A stretch of 64,000 nt of DNA from Schistosoma mansoni (GCF_000237925.1 NC_031502.1:49019283-49083282), one strand, 5' to 3'; counted from the stretch's first letter, positions 51,201-62,480 are shown. Numbers and translations are program-made. Notes: generated from the letters alone by a model not told the origin.

Positions 51201-54200
51201 TTGTTGGCTCTTCTAAAAAGATTTAAGGCTAACGAGATCTTAACACTGAAAGGGTGTGCTGAATGGAAGTCAATATAACGATTAGAGTATGTGGGCTTTC
51301 GGTAGATGGATAGATTTAGAACTCCATTTACATTTCTTTTCACTAAGCAATCTAAGAAAGGTAGCTCATTATATTCATTTTCATTCTCATTCGTGAATTT
51401 AATGTGAGATGAAAGTGTATTTATCCGTTTTGAAAACAATCTTAGATGAGTCTTTTTTATCACTACAAATGTATCATCTACATATCTAAGCCAAATTAGT
51501 GGCTTAATGTCGTTGGTGAAAATATTTGATTCTTCGTGGGCCATAAAAAGGTTGGCCACAATCGGGGACACTGGGGATCCCATTGCTACACCATTAGTTT
51601 AGTTGTATAACATTCCGTTGAAAGTGAATAGAGTCGGATTTAAGCAGAGTTTTAAGGATCTCATGATTAAACTGATGCTTAAAGGACATCTGCCAGAAAG
51701 AGTATTGTCATTCTCTAGTAAACCACTAATGAATTCTAAGCATTTATCAATAGGAATACTAATGTATAAAGAGACGACATCAAAGCTTACCATGGCTTCA
51801 TTCTTCTTGGTAATTAATCCCGATAATTTTGATTCAAAGTCATATGTATCTTTAATCATATTATGTGAGTTAAGCTGTAGTGGCTTTAATATGCTGCTTA
51901 GATATTTCGATAAAGAGTATGTCGGTGTGTTGGTTAAGTCTACTATCGGTCTTAGAGGGATATCTCGTTTACGAATTTTAGGTAAACCATAAAACCGCGA
52001 AGTATTGCATGATTTGGGATACAGAGCAAACCAAAGCGAGGCCCCGAATGAAAGGTTTTAGCTCATTCATTTTCAACAATCATCAAATTGATCTCAAAAA
52101 TATCAAAATACTACAAAAAGGCTTTTCCAATTACAAAAAAAGGAGAGTAGCTGAAGCGTTCCATATAATGCTTAATCCTACTGCTCTCAATAGAAAGGAA
52201 GACCTTACCATACATTCTACTTGGACTATCTATCCTAGTCACCTAGTCTGATATTATTTACAATTCACACCATTAAATTAAAAATTAAACTTTATCCTTT
52301 GTCATTATAAAGGTTGTGGACCATCAACGTTGATGATCTATGTCGAATGATTGGAAGCCTACTCGAGTAAGACGGGGACGGTGTAACGAACAAGCTGACT
52401 TCGAAGTCACACCTCGCGACCAGCACCTTACGTGGATTGCCCCATCGACGTATCAAGGGACCATGGATGCTCTGAAGACTGTGTAACACAAGGGACGTTA
52501 TAACAGGAATATATTAGTTAAAGTAGATACAAGCGAAGTAGAACCACTGCCGCATGGACCAGTCCATGGCGTATGATTAACTGGTGCGCGTTGATTGTCC
52601 TTGACCTTGACGGGGATCGATGATCCGTTCGGTATTTAGTGACCCGACTGCCGGATGATTTGGCTAGGGTTCAGTGACATTTCACTGGCCCTACAAGGTC
52701 ACATATTTTTCACCATTAACAGTGCACACATACATACACACAAATTTACATACATATCGCTTATGAATCACCTTGACCGAAATGACATGATATTGATTTA
52801 TTCAGGCCTGTTTTTTGATTGATCGCACCTAATATTCGTGTTGTTCTGTTGTACTATTTAAACTTGGATTAATGTTAATTTGGTTATTTATTCTTTGAAG
52901 AAGTGGCTTACACTGAGTCACGAAACGTCAGAAAATCTGATTTTTCTTCTCATTACATTATTCACTCATATATTATTTATTTATTTTTCATGTATGTGAG
53001 ATTTCAGAATAATGTGTCTTCATCCAATAACTTACTCTTTTTACACGTCGTGATGGAGCATAGATGGACTACCAGAAATCTCTATCCAACTCCGTCCTGG
53101 ACAGTCCTTTTCAATCGCCATTCATCCTCTATCATATCTGCTTCTGATTGTTGGCGCAAAGTGTACTTTTTTGTACTTGGGCTTGTCTAACTCCAATCCT
53201 CACTTGGAATGTATCTGTCAGCTGTCCTCAGTGCACGACTTCGAGGTGTAGTCCGCCGTATGGCTTCCGTATGATATTGATGATTCGCTCATGTACAGCA
53301 TAATGTCGAAGAAGTTTCCGGGAAGTTCTATTGTCCACACTGTTGAATCCTTTTTCATAATCAATGAAGTTTATGTTTACTGACAAATTCGGTTTAATCG
53401 ATTACTCAACATTGATCCGTAGTGTCACGATTTAGTCTGTGCACAATCAATCCTTACGGAATCCGGTCTGTTGATCTCAAATCTGGGCATCTTCTAAATT
53501 TCTCACTTGGTTAAGCAACACTCTGTTGAAAAGCTTTCCTAGTACCAATAGTAGTGTGAATCCTCCATAGTTCTCACATTTGTTCAGGTCTCCTTTTCTT
53601 GGTATCTTGACGAGGTATCCTTCTTTCCAGTCCGTCGGCACTTGATCTTCCTCCCAAATCTTCTTGAATAGAAGGTGAAGCATGTTTGCAGTTACTTCAA
53701 TGTCTGACTTCAGAGCTTTAGCTGGTATATTGTCAGGTTCTACTGCTTTCCCATTCTTGAATTGTCTGAAGGCCATCTTGATTTCTTCGGTCCTTGGTGG
53801 AGTGACATCTATAGAAAGGTTTGTGTATACTGCTTCGATGTTCGGTGGGTTCAATGGGGCTGGTTTATCCAAGAGTTCCTCGAAGTATTCTACCCATCTG
53901 TTCCTTTGTTCTTAATCTCGGTGAATGTCTTGCCTTCTTTATCCTTGACCGATCTCTCTGGTTTATTAGAAGACATGTAATATCACGGGAGCTTGAGACT
54001 AATTAATTATCATACACATTTTCAAGTTTCGCATCTGTATGAGATGTTTTTCATTTATGACGTAAATACTAATAACATGAACTTCGAAATAATTTATATT
54101 TTAATTATTTATAACTACAATGTTAATAAATCTATTTCCGGTCTTGAAAGTTCATGTCTGAAGTAATTACATCTTCCAGCACTGAAATCACGATATTAAA

Positions 54201-57200
54201 AAGACATCTAAAAGTCTTTGTTAAGAATATAATTTGTGACTATACATACAATAGTTCTTCATTGCGCAATTTAATAACAATTCTAGTATATTTATGTAGT
54301 GACTCATTAATGGAATATTTAATTTATGTTTGAAATATCTGAGCAAATAAACGAACCGAAACAATGTAAGTCAAGTACAAAAATAAGTTAAATAAGATGA
54401 AAAACAGTAAAACAATTGGTGCGATGAGAACTAAGGTTAGTAGTTGGGTCTAGAAAAATTAGCAAAACAGCTAGACAAAAGTAATTCCTAAAGTTATATA
54501 ATATGGTGTATATTATTAATTTGCTTCATGGTAACTTTATTCTCAACATATTTATTTACTTTCTCCAGTTACAGAAGACTTAGCTGTTTCCTCACTAATG
54601 AATGCTGAAAGCAGTGGGAGAACTTCGATTCTTTTGAGCGATATTGTACTTGGGTTAATAGATTTGGGATTTGATGTCTCAGGTCTTAATGAAATTCCCC
54701 GTAAACGTATGTACAGAGGATGTAAAGAACGTATGTTGCGAATTGTTTTCCACCTACTTGTAAAGCCAGTTTCCGTACCTTTGAAGTTTATCGCTTTAAA
54801 TAGTCTTGTCTTTCAGATACTTATGGAGGTCATCATTTGTCGTTAGGTGTCTGTATTTGAAAATCACTAATGAGTATTGAAAGCAGTTTACTGTTAACCT
54901 TATATTTGTAAGCATGGTATGCATTGATATCGAAAATGTAGCACATCAAAGTGGTGGTTTGTTATTGACTGGAAATATCTAAAGTATATATTTCATGTAA
55001 TTTAGGTTGAATCTAGTATCATAATTAATTATTGGCAATTGTCCTTGTAAAGTCTAGCGAGGCTACCTGACTGCTTAAATTGAAGTAAGCGTGGGGAGAT
55101 TCAGGTGTTTTAATCGCTAATTCATTCACTATATATTTTGGTCCAGTTGTACATTTATCCCTCTTTTTGGAACAAGTAGTTTTATAACTATTAAGAAGTC
55201 AGTGGAATATCTGATTTCTCTCTTACGAAACGCTAAGAATAAGAATATATGTTTTGTTGTAGAAAAATCTAATGCTAAATTATTATTTCTTCTCTGTGAT
55301 GTTTTTATTACCAACAAACGGATCATTCTACCATATTTAAAAAGCATATCAGAAATTAAGACGATATTGTTAAAGCCTTTTGGAGCGGGTGTAGCACACA
55401 AACTAACAAAATCACTTCAACCGATCCTATGCAAACCAAAGGACGAAATGACAAAAGAAGAAAAACTGAACATCATCTACAAAATAAATTTTTCCAACTG
55501 CGAAAAACACTACATCGGACAAAGCAGACGCCCTCTTTATTGTTGGTTTCTGTACTTGACTTCATTTCTGCTTACGCGTTTGGTTGGTGTTTTTGCTGTT
55601 GATTGGGTAGCCGTTCGTTTGAAAGATAGTCTTTAGATATTTTTCCTCATTTTTCCGCGCTGCAGGTGTGGTGCAGTATGTTCTCTCCCTCTTGGATAGA
55701 GTTTGTACGTAGTTGGTTTTGTGAGCTCTTGGGTTGTTGCTACCGTAACTGAGAATTTGATGTGTGTGGGTCGGCTTCCGATATACTTGAGTCTCCAATT
55801 TTCCTGTGTCGGTTCTGACGATTAATACATCCAAGAATGGTAGTTTGTAGTTTGACTCCTGTTCCACTGTGAACTTGATGCCATCGAAGACGTTGATCAG
55901 ATTTCAAAACCACCTTCGGAAGAAAACACAAACAACTCCGTGGCTAACCTTTCAAAGCAACCTCTGGCAAAAATAGAACACCTACTCCGAAAAGGAATAA
56001 ACTGCAATACAAGTGACGCCTCAAAACTAGAATTTTTCGCGGTCAAACGCCATGATATATCCTCGCATGTGGACAATTGTGGACACACATTCGACCGGGA
56101 AAATGTTGAGATATTGAATAGAGACAATGCATAAAACACTAGAGAATTTTTAGAAGGTTGGCATTCAGGTCAATCAGCAACCAAGAAACACATCGAGATC
56201 GACGCAATCTACCAACCAATCAGGAAAATTATGGACCAATATGAGTGCAAGAATCAAATCAAAGGGAGATACAATCAAAATAAAGTTGTAGATAATGACA
56301 GGTTAAAGCTCAACAATAACCGATCAAGATCATGGTCTACAGGACAAACTGTGAGCCATATGTGGAGAAATTCAAACATCTCACTACTACCTGAAGTTTG
56401 TGCTAATGATGTCGTTCAGAATAACGATAAAAGCTTCACGACCGAACCACCAAGTTCAGAGAACAAAACTCCACCATAAACACCACTATCGTATTCTGTT
56501 TTGCATCTGATGTTCCACATTTGCTTGGTCAGCTCTGTAGTTACTTACTACCCACTGTTGCAATTCATTGGTTGATGGGTTTTACTTTTCCCCGACTGAA
56601 TATATGATGAATGATCATGTTGTTGTTTTATTTGAAAAAATGATTAAAGTGAAGACACTTTCTTTGTCGAACTTCTCATGGATTAACAAAATATGGAATC
56701 TTTTAAACGACTTAAGTAACAATGAAATAATGTTCTAGGTGGGTTTCTTCCATTCTATGTGCAAAATGTTGCTTTGGGACTGATATGCGTCAGTCTTTTG
56801 ACTGGTTTTGACAAGTAAAGCGGTTGAGCCCGCCGACTACTTCACTTATTTTTGAAGTTCTATCAACCTTGATGGGTTGGTGACTGATTGAATTTTGACA
56901 CGAATTCAAAAATTCCGCCTAGCACTTGCCAGTTTACATCGATTTTCATGTGAGCGAAACGGTCTTCTATCAACCATAGGGCAAGTACCCAGTGGTGTTC
57001 CTTTGTGGGTGTGAAGCATGATCTATGAAAGTAGGAGACGTGGAGTTTGTATTTATCTGACTGTAGATGTATTCCTAGGCATTGGTTTCATATGGTCGAA
57101 AAAGCAAATGAAGAATATTGAGGATAAGTGTAGAATTCTAGGCAAATCGGTTAGAAAGACTGTGTATTGATCAATTGATGTGATTAGAGCATATTTTACG

Positions 57201-60200
57201 TGTGTTTGACCATTGCCTACCTCGATGGGTAATATTAGCTGATGTTGGAGTAGGTTTGGAAAATGTTGGCAATTGGTTGGATTGAGACGTATCATCTCTC
57301 AATGAAGTTGCTGACCTGATCTGGTTCATTATGGTAGGTACAGACTATGTGGTTGTGGTATGCGGAATTGTTTTAATCAGTTTTTGGAGATATTGTATGA
57401 CTCCGTTTAGGATTGGTTACAGTAACACAGATACATGAAGTTTATATTCACGTAGTACTTGAGTTTCAGTAAATCTTCATACATAACGTTTTTTCTATTT
57501 GTATTCTCATTGTTTAATCATTCCCACTGTCATGAATTTTACTATTATTTCAACTCTTTTGCTATCCCTCTTGTTAATTTAATCTATCGTGGTTTTTCAT
57601 TTCGGGTAACGCACAATTTTGCCAGACTCTAAATTGATCTTGTCGTGTTTATTTACTTAAATGTAAAAGACTTCCATTTACAACTGTATACTTTAAAGCC
57701 GACTCATTTGTATATATTGAACAGATGTCCAGTAATAGTTCATCAAAAATAATAGATACAGTTCATATTTTACGAATTATGGTCAAATTTTATTTTATTT
57801 TTATTTCTTCTGTGATCCATCTTCTATTAATTACCGTGATATTCGGTTAGTTAGTCTAAGCGATGGCTGAACTGATATTTTAGTTATTTCAGTTATCCAT
57901 TGTAAATTGCAGATTGATACTTATCGTACCAATGTTTTTTCTGGTGAAATTCAAAGTGCAGGAGTTTATGGCTACAAATCTGGATAGAACTTTCCGCCTT
58001 ATAATGGATCACATCTCAATGTAGCCTAATTAAAATCGTTGATTCTTGACGATTGATGCCCTTTCGGATTTTTCTGCCCATATTTCGAACTGAAAATGCC
58101 TAAAGGTACTTTATGTTAATTGACTGAAGTGCTTTTGTCACAGACGAATCAAAGATTATTAGTAAAAAGCATATTGTTCCTGTCATATAACTTTGACTTG
58201 TTTTTCTTCAGAATAGAAAATTCTTAATCGCTAATACACATCGATTTTAGTATTTACTTACATAAATATTTTGATTTTCATCGATTTTTATTGATGGCTA
58301 TTCTTTCATATCGTTCAGCTACCAGCATCGGAAGTTCTCCCAAGAAAGGTGTGGTATGTGCTGCAGTTTTGGGCCCAGGAGGAACAACAATTATTCCTCG
58401 ACCCTTGTCATTGCGTCCTAATTGGTCGGGGAATCCACGTTTTGGTGGGATGGGATCCACATCCATGTTAAATACGGGTGTAGGTCAAGGTATTTCAGAT
58501 CAGCTGTCATGCTCTCTGCCACCTCCTGCTCCTGCACACTTACAACTTCCTATATTACCGGAACCACACACGTTCTTAAATACACGTGTTAAACGAGCAC
58601 CGATTGCTTCTGACCCGTCTTCATTACGTCGTCGTGTAGTTGAACAACGTCGTAAAGTTCAAGAGTCCTTAATTCGATTCTTGGGTCGTGTTCAGCCTGT
58701 CCAATACTTATTTCCGGGTGATGCTGAATCGTTCATGTGTATGCTATTTCTGTTTCAACCAAGTTTATATTCTGTATTTTTTTTTATCTAGTTACGTTTC
58801 TTACGGTGGTAATTTTTTTGCAAGCATTAACAATTGTTACCATTGGGATGTGGATAAACAGGAAAAAATATTATTTTTTAGTCATAATTCACATAAAAGC
58901 TCAAATGAAATAATGTTGCACTTCGGAGTATTTCAGCAACATTTTAAATCATATTTGCTAGCAGATACTAGTTAGTTTAGCCCACTTTTCCTTGAAGTAC
59001 GTGCTAATGATATTGCCTACGGGGACAATGAAAGGTTTTCAGCTAAACCATCCAACTCAGCGAACACAACATTCCCACCTTGAGATACAAATAAACGTTA
59101 TCATTTGGAAAAAATCATCATTAGTCTAACTATGGTAGTGTTCCAACCGAAATATTTACTTAGAGAACAATGCAAACCAAATGATTAAGGGATATGTCAC
59201 AAAATATGTCAGACATTATGAAGAGAGGAAAATTATGTAGTAATTAAAGAAAAATTAGCAGAATGATACATTCAAGAAGTTGTTTGTATAATAAAAAAAG
59301 GCAGCACAACATGTGCTAAATTTATTTATATTTGCTAGCGTATGGAGTTACATAGTCATCCAACTTATGAAAATCTATTTTATTAATTAGGATCTCTAAA
59401 ACAAATCATAATCCACCAAAACTATTCATGCGCCTCTAAAATTATTATAAAAGAGCATGCAGCAGAGTCTGTAGTTCTGTCAGCAATAATTGGATAAATT
59501 CAGGATTTGGATAAAAATTGTGTAATTATTAAACAATGAAGTATTTCATAATTGAAGATGGCGTGGGGTACGAGAAGCTCTTCATTACCTAATTGATTAC
59601 AATTCTAATTTGTATGATTTATCGCATGAAACACATAATCTGGTTGCGACATTATATGCAGTCAAATGATTCATTCAAATTAGTCCCAAACACCGATCTC
59701 TTCTGCAATAGTAGTGATGGAAAAATAAATGTAAGTAATGCAATCTTTAAGGGTAAACAGTTGACCGACGTTAGAATGGACCATAAAATCCGGAGTAAGA
59801 ATTCTCACTTGTTTATCTAACTATAGTTACGTTTATGGGTTATCTACAATATTACCCCTGAGATTTTTAAGGATGGTGATCCTGTACTAGCAGCGAGATT
59901 GACTGAGGTCTTAGGTAGAATCTGGGAACTGGACGTAATCCAATCTAACTGGTCATAATCACTGATTGTGCCAGTCTATAAGAAAGGACAAAAGTCCTCC
60001 TGTGACAATCACAGAGGGATCAGTTTGACTAATATAGTGTCTAAAATATTAGCTTCAATAATACTTGGACGCCTAACGAAAGCTCGTGAAGAGCAGACTA
60101 GAGAAAACCAGGCTGGTTTTCGACCTGGACATGGTTGCATAGACCAGATATTCACTCTACGTCAGGTCATAGAATATAGACATACATTCAGACGTCCCAC

Positions 60201-61960
60201 AATCATAGTATTTCTTGACATTGAGGCGGCATTTGACTCTGTTGATCGTGAGGTTCTATGGCAGTGTTTGTCACTGAAAGGAGTACCAAAGAAGTACATT
60301 AACCTCATAAAGGCTCTCTACTCGAACACAACTGGTCGAGTTAGAGCCTATGGCGAACTGTTATCAGAATTGGTTACCTCAAGTGGTGTTCATCAGGGCT
60401 GTCCACTCTCTCCATTCTTGTTTAACTTTGTCGTTGACATGCTTTTGGAGATAACACTTTCATCATCTCAATCTCCAGGAGTTGAACTTTTACCAGGAGA
60501 CTCACTTGTTGACTTAGAATACGCCGACGACATTGTTTTTATTTGGTGAAGATGCTGACAAAATGCAGAGTCTTCTGATCACCATAAGCAACTACGCAGG
60601 CATGTTCGGGATGCGATTCTCTCCCTCGAAGTGCAAAATGTTACTTCAGCATTGGGTTGCATCGACACCTGAACTAATGATAGGGAGTGAAGTAGTTGAG
60701 CGTGTTGACCGTTTCACTTATCTTGGGAGTCTCATCAGCCCTTGTGGTCTGGTGTGTGACAAAATCTCAGCACGGATACAGAAGGCTCGTCTAGCTTTCG
60801 CCAACTTGCATCATTTATGGCGTAGGCGAGATATCCGTCTAGCAACCAAAGGACTGGTTTACTGCTCAGCAGTTCGTTTCGTCCTACTCTATGGCAGTAA
60901 AACATGACCGATAAGAGTAGAGGATATTCGTAGGCTACTAGTATTCGATCATAGGTGTCTTCGAAGCATTGCTCGTATATCCTGGGACCACCGGGTAAGT
61001 AATGCAGATGTTAGGAAACGGGTACTAGGTAAGGATGGAAAATCGATTGATGAAGTAGTAAAACTTCATCAGTTGAGATGACTGGGACATGTGTTACGTA
61101 TGCCCAACCACCGACTGCCCCGACGTGCAATGCTTTATGGTGTAGGAGTAGGTTGGAAGAAAGCTAGGGGCGGCCAGACCAAAACGTGGCACAAGTCCAT
61201 GAAGTCATTGACAATTGGACTGAGTCATGTTGGTAGGTGTAGACTACCTGGTTGGGATGCGCGAGATGATAACAACCGATGGTTAGAGACCTTGAATGAC
61301 ATGGCTCAAAATCGTTTGCAATGGCGTAGGTGCATTCACTCTTTGTGTTCTGCCGAATTGTAATCTTCTGAATTCTTCATGTCTCTATCTTAATTCTCTT
61401 TCCAAATTTATTTCACTGGATTATATCCGTTGAATAACATTTTTACACCCTAATCTTTGGGATTACTGCTTATACTCTTACTACTTCTATCACTATGGGA
61501 TTTGAATCGACAACTGGATCTCTGTGTTAATGTGGAATGACAACTCGAACTGATGTACGTACGTACGAAGTTCTACGTTGTGACCGACTGACTGAATCTA
61601 CAATATTAACACAACTGGCAATTTTTCGTTTTGTTTATGTATATTGATGTTCGTGTTTATATGTTTTAATACTAATATAACTTTAGAACTAGTAATATTT
61701 TTCTTCGTTTCTATTTTATGATATAAAATAAAAATCAACCATGTGCAGTGATTACTCCAAAAGAGTCACCTCGTCCATATCTATCAGCTCTACTTGCTAG
61801 TGTAACCAACGATTGTGATATGAAAATGTCAATGTCAGACAACAAAGATGAACAAAATCTTGTGAAGTCCAAATCAAACGTTTTTGTAAATAGTAGTTCT
61901 AATCAATCTCCTGAAACAAAAAATCCATTTTTATTAAAACCGAAATTTCCTGAATATTGA
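48286..61960 (+). CDS. Unrecognised gene, five phase-consistent exons, 3' end
   Basis: Exons: 48286-48410, 48911-49069, 54569-54706, 58319 to 58717 or 58738, and 61749-61960 (stop TGA 61958-61960). Every inner junction is phase 1 with AG before and GT after, so the phases agree throughout. The first three exons encode a helical, leucine-rich stretch (ELRLLFQLLLMFTRLAKLGL, then VLDVVEGAIGYLALSVGYTS, then LLSDIVLGLIDLGFDVSGL) that could be part of an ARM/HEAT-like solenoid. The fourth is proline- and glycine-rich (VVCAAVLGPGGTTIIPRPLS), then basic and helical (SSLRRRVVEQRRKVQESLI). The last is polar and ends KNPFLLKPKFPEY. I do not recognise the family. The start lies before 48286. The introns hold four or more retroelements. 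Confidence 0.6.
49070..49329. other. Intron with TA run
   Basis: A (TA)n run at about 49123-49148. Otherwise nothing was seen. Confidence 0.5.
49330..49600. repeat. Dispersed repeat, copy 2 (partner near 1831-2120)
   Basis: Shares ordered blocks with the repeat at 1831-2120. Family unknown. The sequence ahead of it (TGTTATAACTTGTGGCC near 49228, GTATAAAACCCG near 49319) would suit an LTR, so it may be a solo LTR fossil. Confidence 0.4.
49840..50726 (-). repeat. Left arm of the 887-bp inverted repeat
   Basis: Reverse complement of 52068-52954. The only clear difference seen is one base close to the outer end. It holds the end of the Penelope-like coding region and its 3' UTR. Confidence 0.9.
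49865..49899 (-). ncRNA. Minimal hammerhead-like motif, left arm
   Basis: Read on the minus strand: TTGAAGA, a GTG ... CAC stem, then GAAACGTC. This is the order CTGAnGA, stem II, GAAA, very short stem III, GTC known for minimal hammerheads of Penelope-like elements. The first core base is T instead of C, so activity is doubtful. Confidence 0.45.
50543..52060 (-). pseudogene. Penelope-like RT / GIY-YIG protein, 5'-truncated
   Basis: The minus strand reads RFYGLPKIRKRDIPLRPIVD, then AMVSFDVVSLYISIPIDKC (motif A), NGVAMGSPVSPIVANLFMAH (motif B), WLRYVDDTFVV (active site), LPFLDCLVKR, then the nuclease YKLGCVDCDAFYIGESSREI, ending WTIYPSHLV. The frame 51583-50543 is open for 346 codons. An in-frame stop lies just before it, between LYN and TNGVAMG. 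The N-terminal part is missing. It belongs to another Penelope lineage than the copy at 4.7-7.8 kb. Confidence 0.85.
52068..52954 (+). repeat. Right arm of the 887-bp inverted repeat
   Basis: Inverted copy of the element's own 3' end. The coding tail (from FNNHQIDLKNIKILQKGFSN to WTIYPSHLV) appears here on the plus strand. Confidence 0.9.
52895..52929 (+). ncRNA. Minimal hammerhead-like motif, right arm
   Basis: Mirror copy of the motif at 49865-49899: TTGAAGA, GTG ... CAC, CGAAACGTC. Confidence 0.45.
53085..53970 (-). mobile_element. SR2-like (RTE) LINE fragment
   Basis: The minus strand reads KPERSVKDKEGKTFTEI, then RQFKNGKAVEPDNIPAKAL, KKIWEEDQVPTDWKEGYLVK, NINFIDYEKGFNSVDNRTSR and RIINIIRKPYGG. 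This is the N-terminal half of an RTE-type reverse transcriptase as in SR2. It is truncated at both ends and has several breaks. Confidence 0.75.
53971..54568. other. Intron sequence without recognised feature
   Basis: AT-rich. A polypyrimidine stretch and CTCCAG directly precede the exon at 54569. Confidence 0.5.
54707..55169. other. Intron sequence without recognised feature
   Basis: The open frame of the exon at 54569 continues to 54846 past the GTATGT donor. That extension is taken as intron. Confidence 0.45.
55170..56480 (+). mobile_element. Scrambled Penelope-like element
   Basis: Four blocks of one Penelope-like protein stand in the wrong order. At 55170-55538 (+) is the linker and first half of the GIY-YIG nuclease (INFSNCEKHYIGQSRRPL). 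At 55539-55902 (-) is the end of the RT domain (ESNYKLPFLDVLIVRTDTGK). At 55903-56035 (+) is an N-terminal-type stretch (KIEHLLRKGINCNTSDASKL). From 56036 (+) comes the second half of the nuclease (AVKRHDISSHVDNCGHTFDR) with the C-terminus to the stop at 56477-56479. The order cannot arise by simple truncation. Confidence 0.75.
56800..57430 (+). mobile_element. SR3/Perere-3-like LINE remnant, strongly decayed
   Basis: Aligned by eye with 60690-61330. The region runs from the VERVDRFTYLGSLISP position (around 56840), through LRWLGHVLRMP (around 57190), to the end of the ORF. Nearly every codon block is altered. Its closest relative in the window is the split remnant at 19190-19340 and 24876-25250. 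Confidence 0.65.
57431..58318. other. Intron sequence without recognised feature
   Basis: AT-rich intron. The acceptor TCGTTCAG at 58311-58318 ends it. Confidence 0.45.
58985..59085 (+). mobile_element. Penelope-like 3' fragment
   Basis: Matches the C-terminal coding end at 56385-56475 (CCTGAAGTTTGTGCTAATGA there, CTTGAAGTACGTGCTAATGA here, ending in CCACC). About 100 bp. Confidence 0.55.
59086..59849. other. Intron sequence without recognised feature
   Basis: A short frame at 59593-59820 has no assignable motif. Confidence 0.4.
59850..61598 (+). mobile_element. 5'-truncated LINE of the 26-kb subfamily
   Basis: Begins within the RT domain (PEIFKDGDPVLAARL) and runs to a tail with CTGA units (GTGACCGACTGACTGAA, ending near 61598), like the LINE at 25.8-29.7 kb. 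The truncation is typical of incomplete reverse transcription. Confidence 0.8.
59853..61363 (+). pseudogene. LINE reverse transcriptase, 5'-truncated, broken
   Basis: Motifs: YKKGQKSSCDNHRGISL, ENQAGFRPGHGCIDQIF, FLDIEAAFDSVDRE, HQGCPLSPFLFNF and LEYADDIVF, ending RWRRCIHSLCSAEL. Breaks: a stop before SLIVPVYKKG (near 59956), one extra T in the run at about 60535-60541, TGA for Trp after the YGSKT position (60905-60907), and TGA for Trp just before LGHVLRM (61078-61081). It is younger than the remnant at 56.8 kb but cannot make an enzyme. Confidence 0.8.
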
Positions 61961-61984
61961 CTAACACCATGATTAGATATACAC

Positions 61985-62160
61985 CTTGTACATATTCTTT
62001 TAATATTTTTAGATAAACATCCACAATAAATTCTTTATAATTTTCAAAAATTGAATTTAATGTACTTCTTTTTTTCAAATTAACTAGTTGAAGAATGGAT
62101 GTGATGTTTTCAGGAATAATACATTTGATCTGTGCATCCATGCAACGAAAGTTGACGGAC
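61985..62160 (-). CDS. Possible exon, helical peptide
   Basis: A minus-strand frame after a possible acceptor (ATGCACAG) encodes IKCIIPENITSILQLVNLKK and NSIFENYKEFIVDVYLKILK, protein-like and helical. It lies right behind the stop codon of the plus-strand gene and could be the last exon of the minus-strand gene seen at 63.5 kb, or chance. Confidence 0.25.
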
Positions 62161-62289
62161 AAACGCAACATTATTAGATGACTGGGGAATATTAAGTGAA
62201 ACAATATAAAGGCACAATATCATTACCCACCTCAGGTAATGAAAGACGATCGCACAATATCGCAAATTGATTGAAAGTAGACATGTACA

Positions 62290-62480
62290 CCATTGGATTC
62301 CAACTCAATGGTCTAGAGGTTCAGCGTTTGCGCACAAGACCGAAGGTTCTTGGGTTGATCCCTAGTGGCAGGGTCGTGGATGCACACTCCTGAGTCCCAT
62401 ACTAGAACTAAAAAACTGTACAGTGCTTTTAGGTTTTCAGTGGTCTAGCTAAGATCATTTAGTGGCTTAAAATATGAAAA
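62290..62480 (+). mobile_element. tRNA-headed SINE with hammerhead remnant, second type
   Basis: A tRNA-like head with A-box TGGTCTAGAGG (62309-62319) and B-box GGGTTGATCCC (62352-62362). The body follows with GCACACTCCTGAGTCCCATACTAG (split here: GCACACT at 62382, CCTGAGTCCCATACTAG from 62389) and CAGTGCTTTTAGGTTTTCAG. It differs from the SINE at 8819 but has the same plan. Confidence 0.7.
62382..62426 (+). ncRNA. Decayed hammerhead ribozyme in the second SINE
   Basis: Stem I arms GCAC and GTGC enclose CCTGAG, stem II AGTCCCATACTAGAACT, and AAAAAACTGTAC. The core GAAA and the CTGAnGA box are both altered, so it should be inactive. Confidence 0.45.

Larger units (their letters stand above)
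49840..52954 (-). mobile_element. Penelope-like element folded into an inverted repeat
   Basis: Two arms of 887 bp, 49840-50726 and 52068-52954, are reverse complements with almost no difference by eye. Each arm holds the last 184 bp of the coding region and the whole 3' part. Between them lies the RT and GIY-YIG body on the minus strand. The 5' part of the element is absent, replaced by the inverted copy of its own 3' end. The structure fits template switching during target-primed reverse transcription, which is known to produce inverted Penelope copies. Confidence 0.85.

Noticed and set aside
54707-54846. Continuation of the exon at 54569 to the stop at 54844.
   Set aside because: A GTATGT donor at 54707 fits the phase of the next exon, while the extension has no similarity to the rest.
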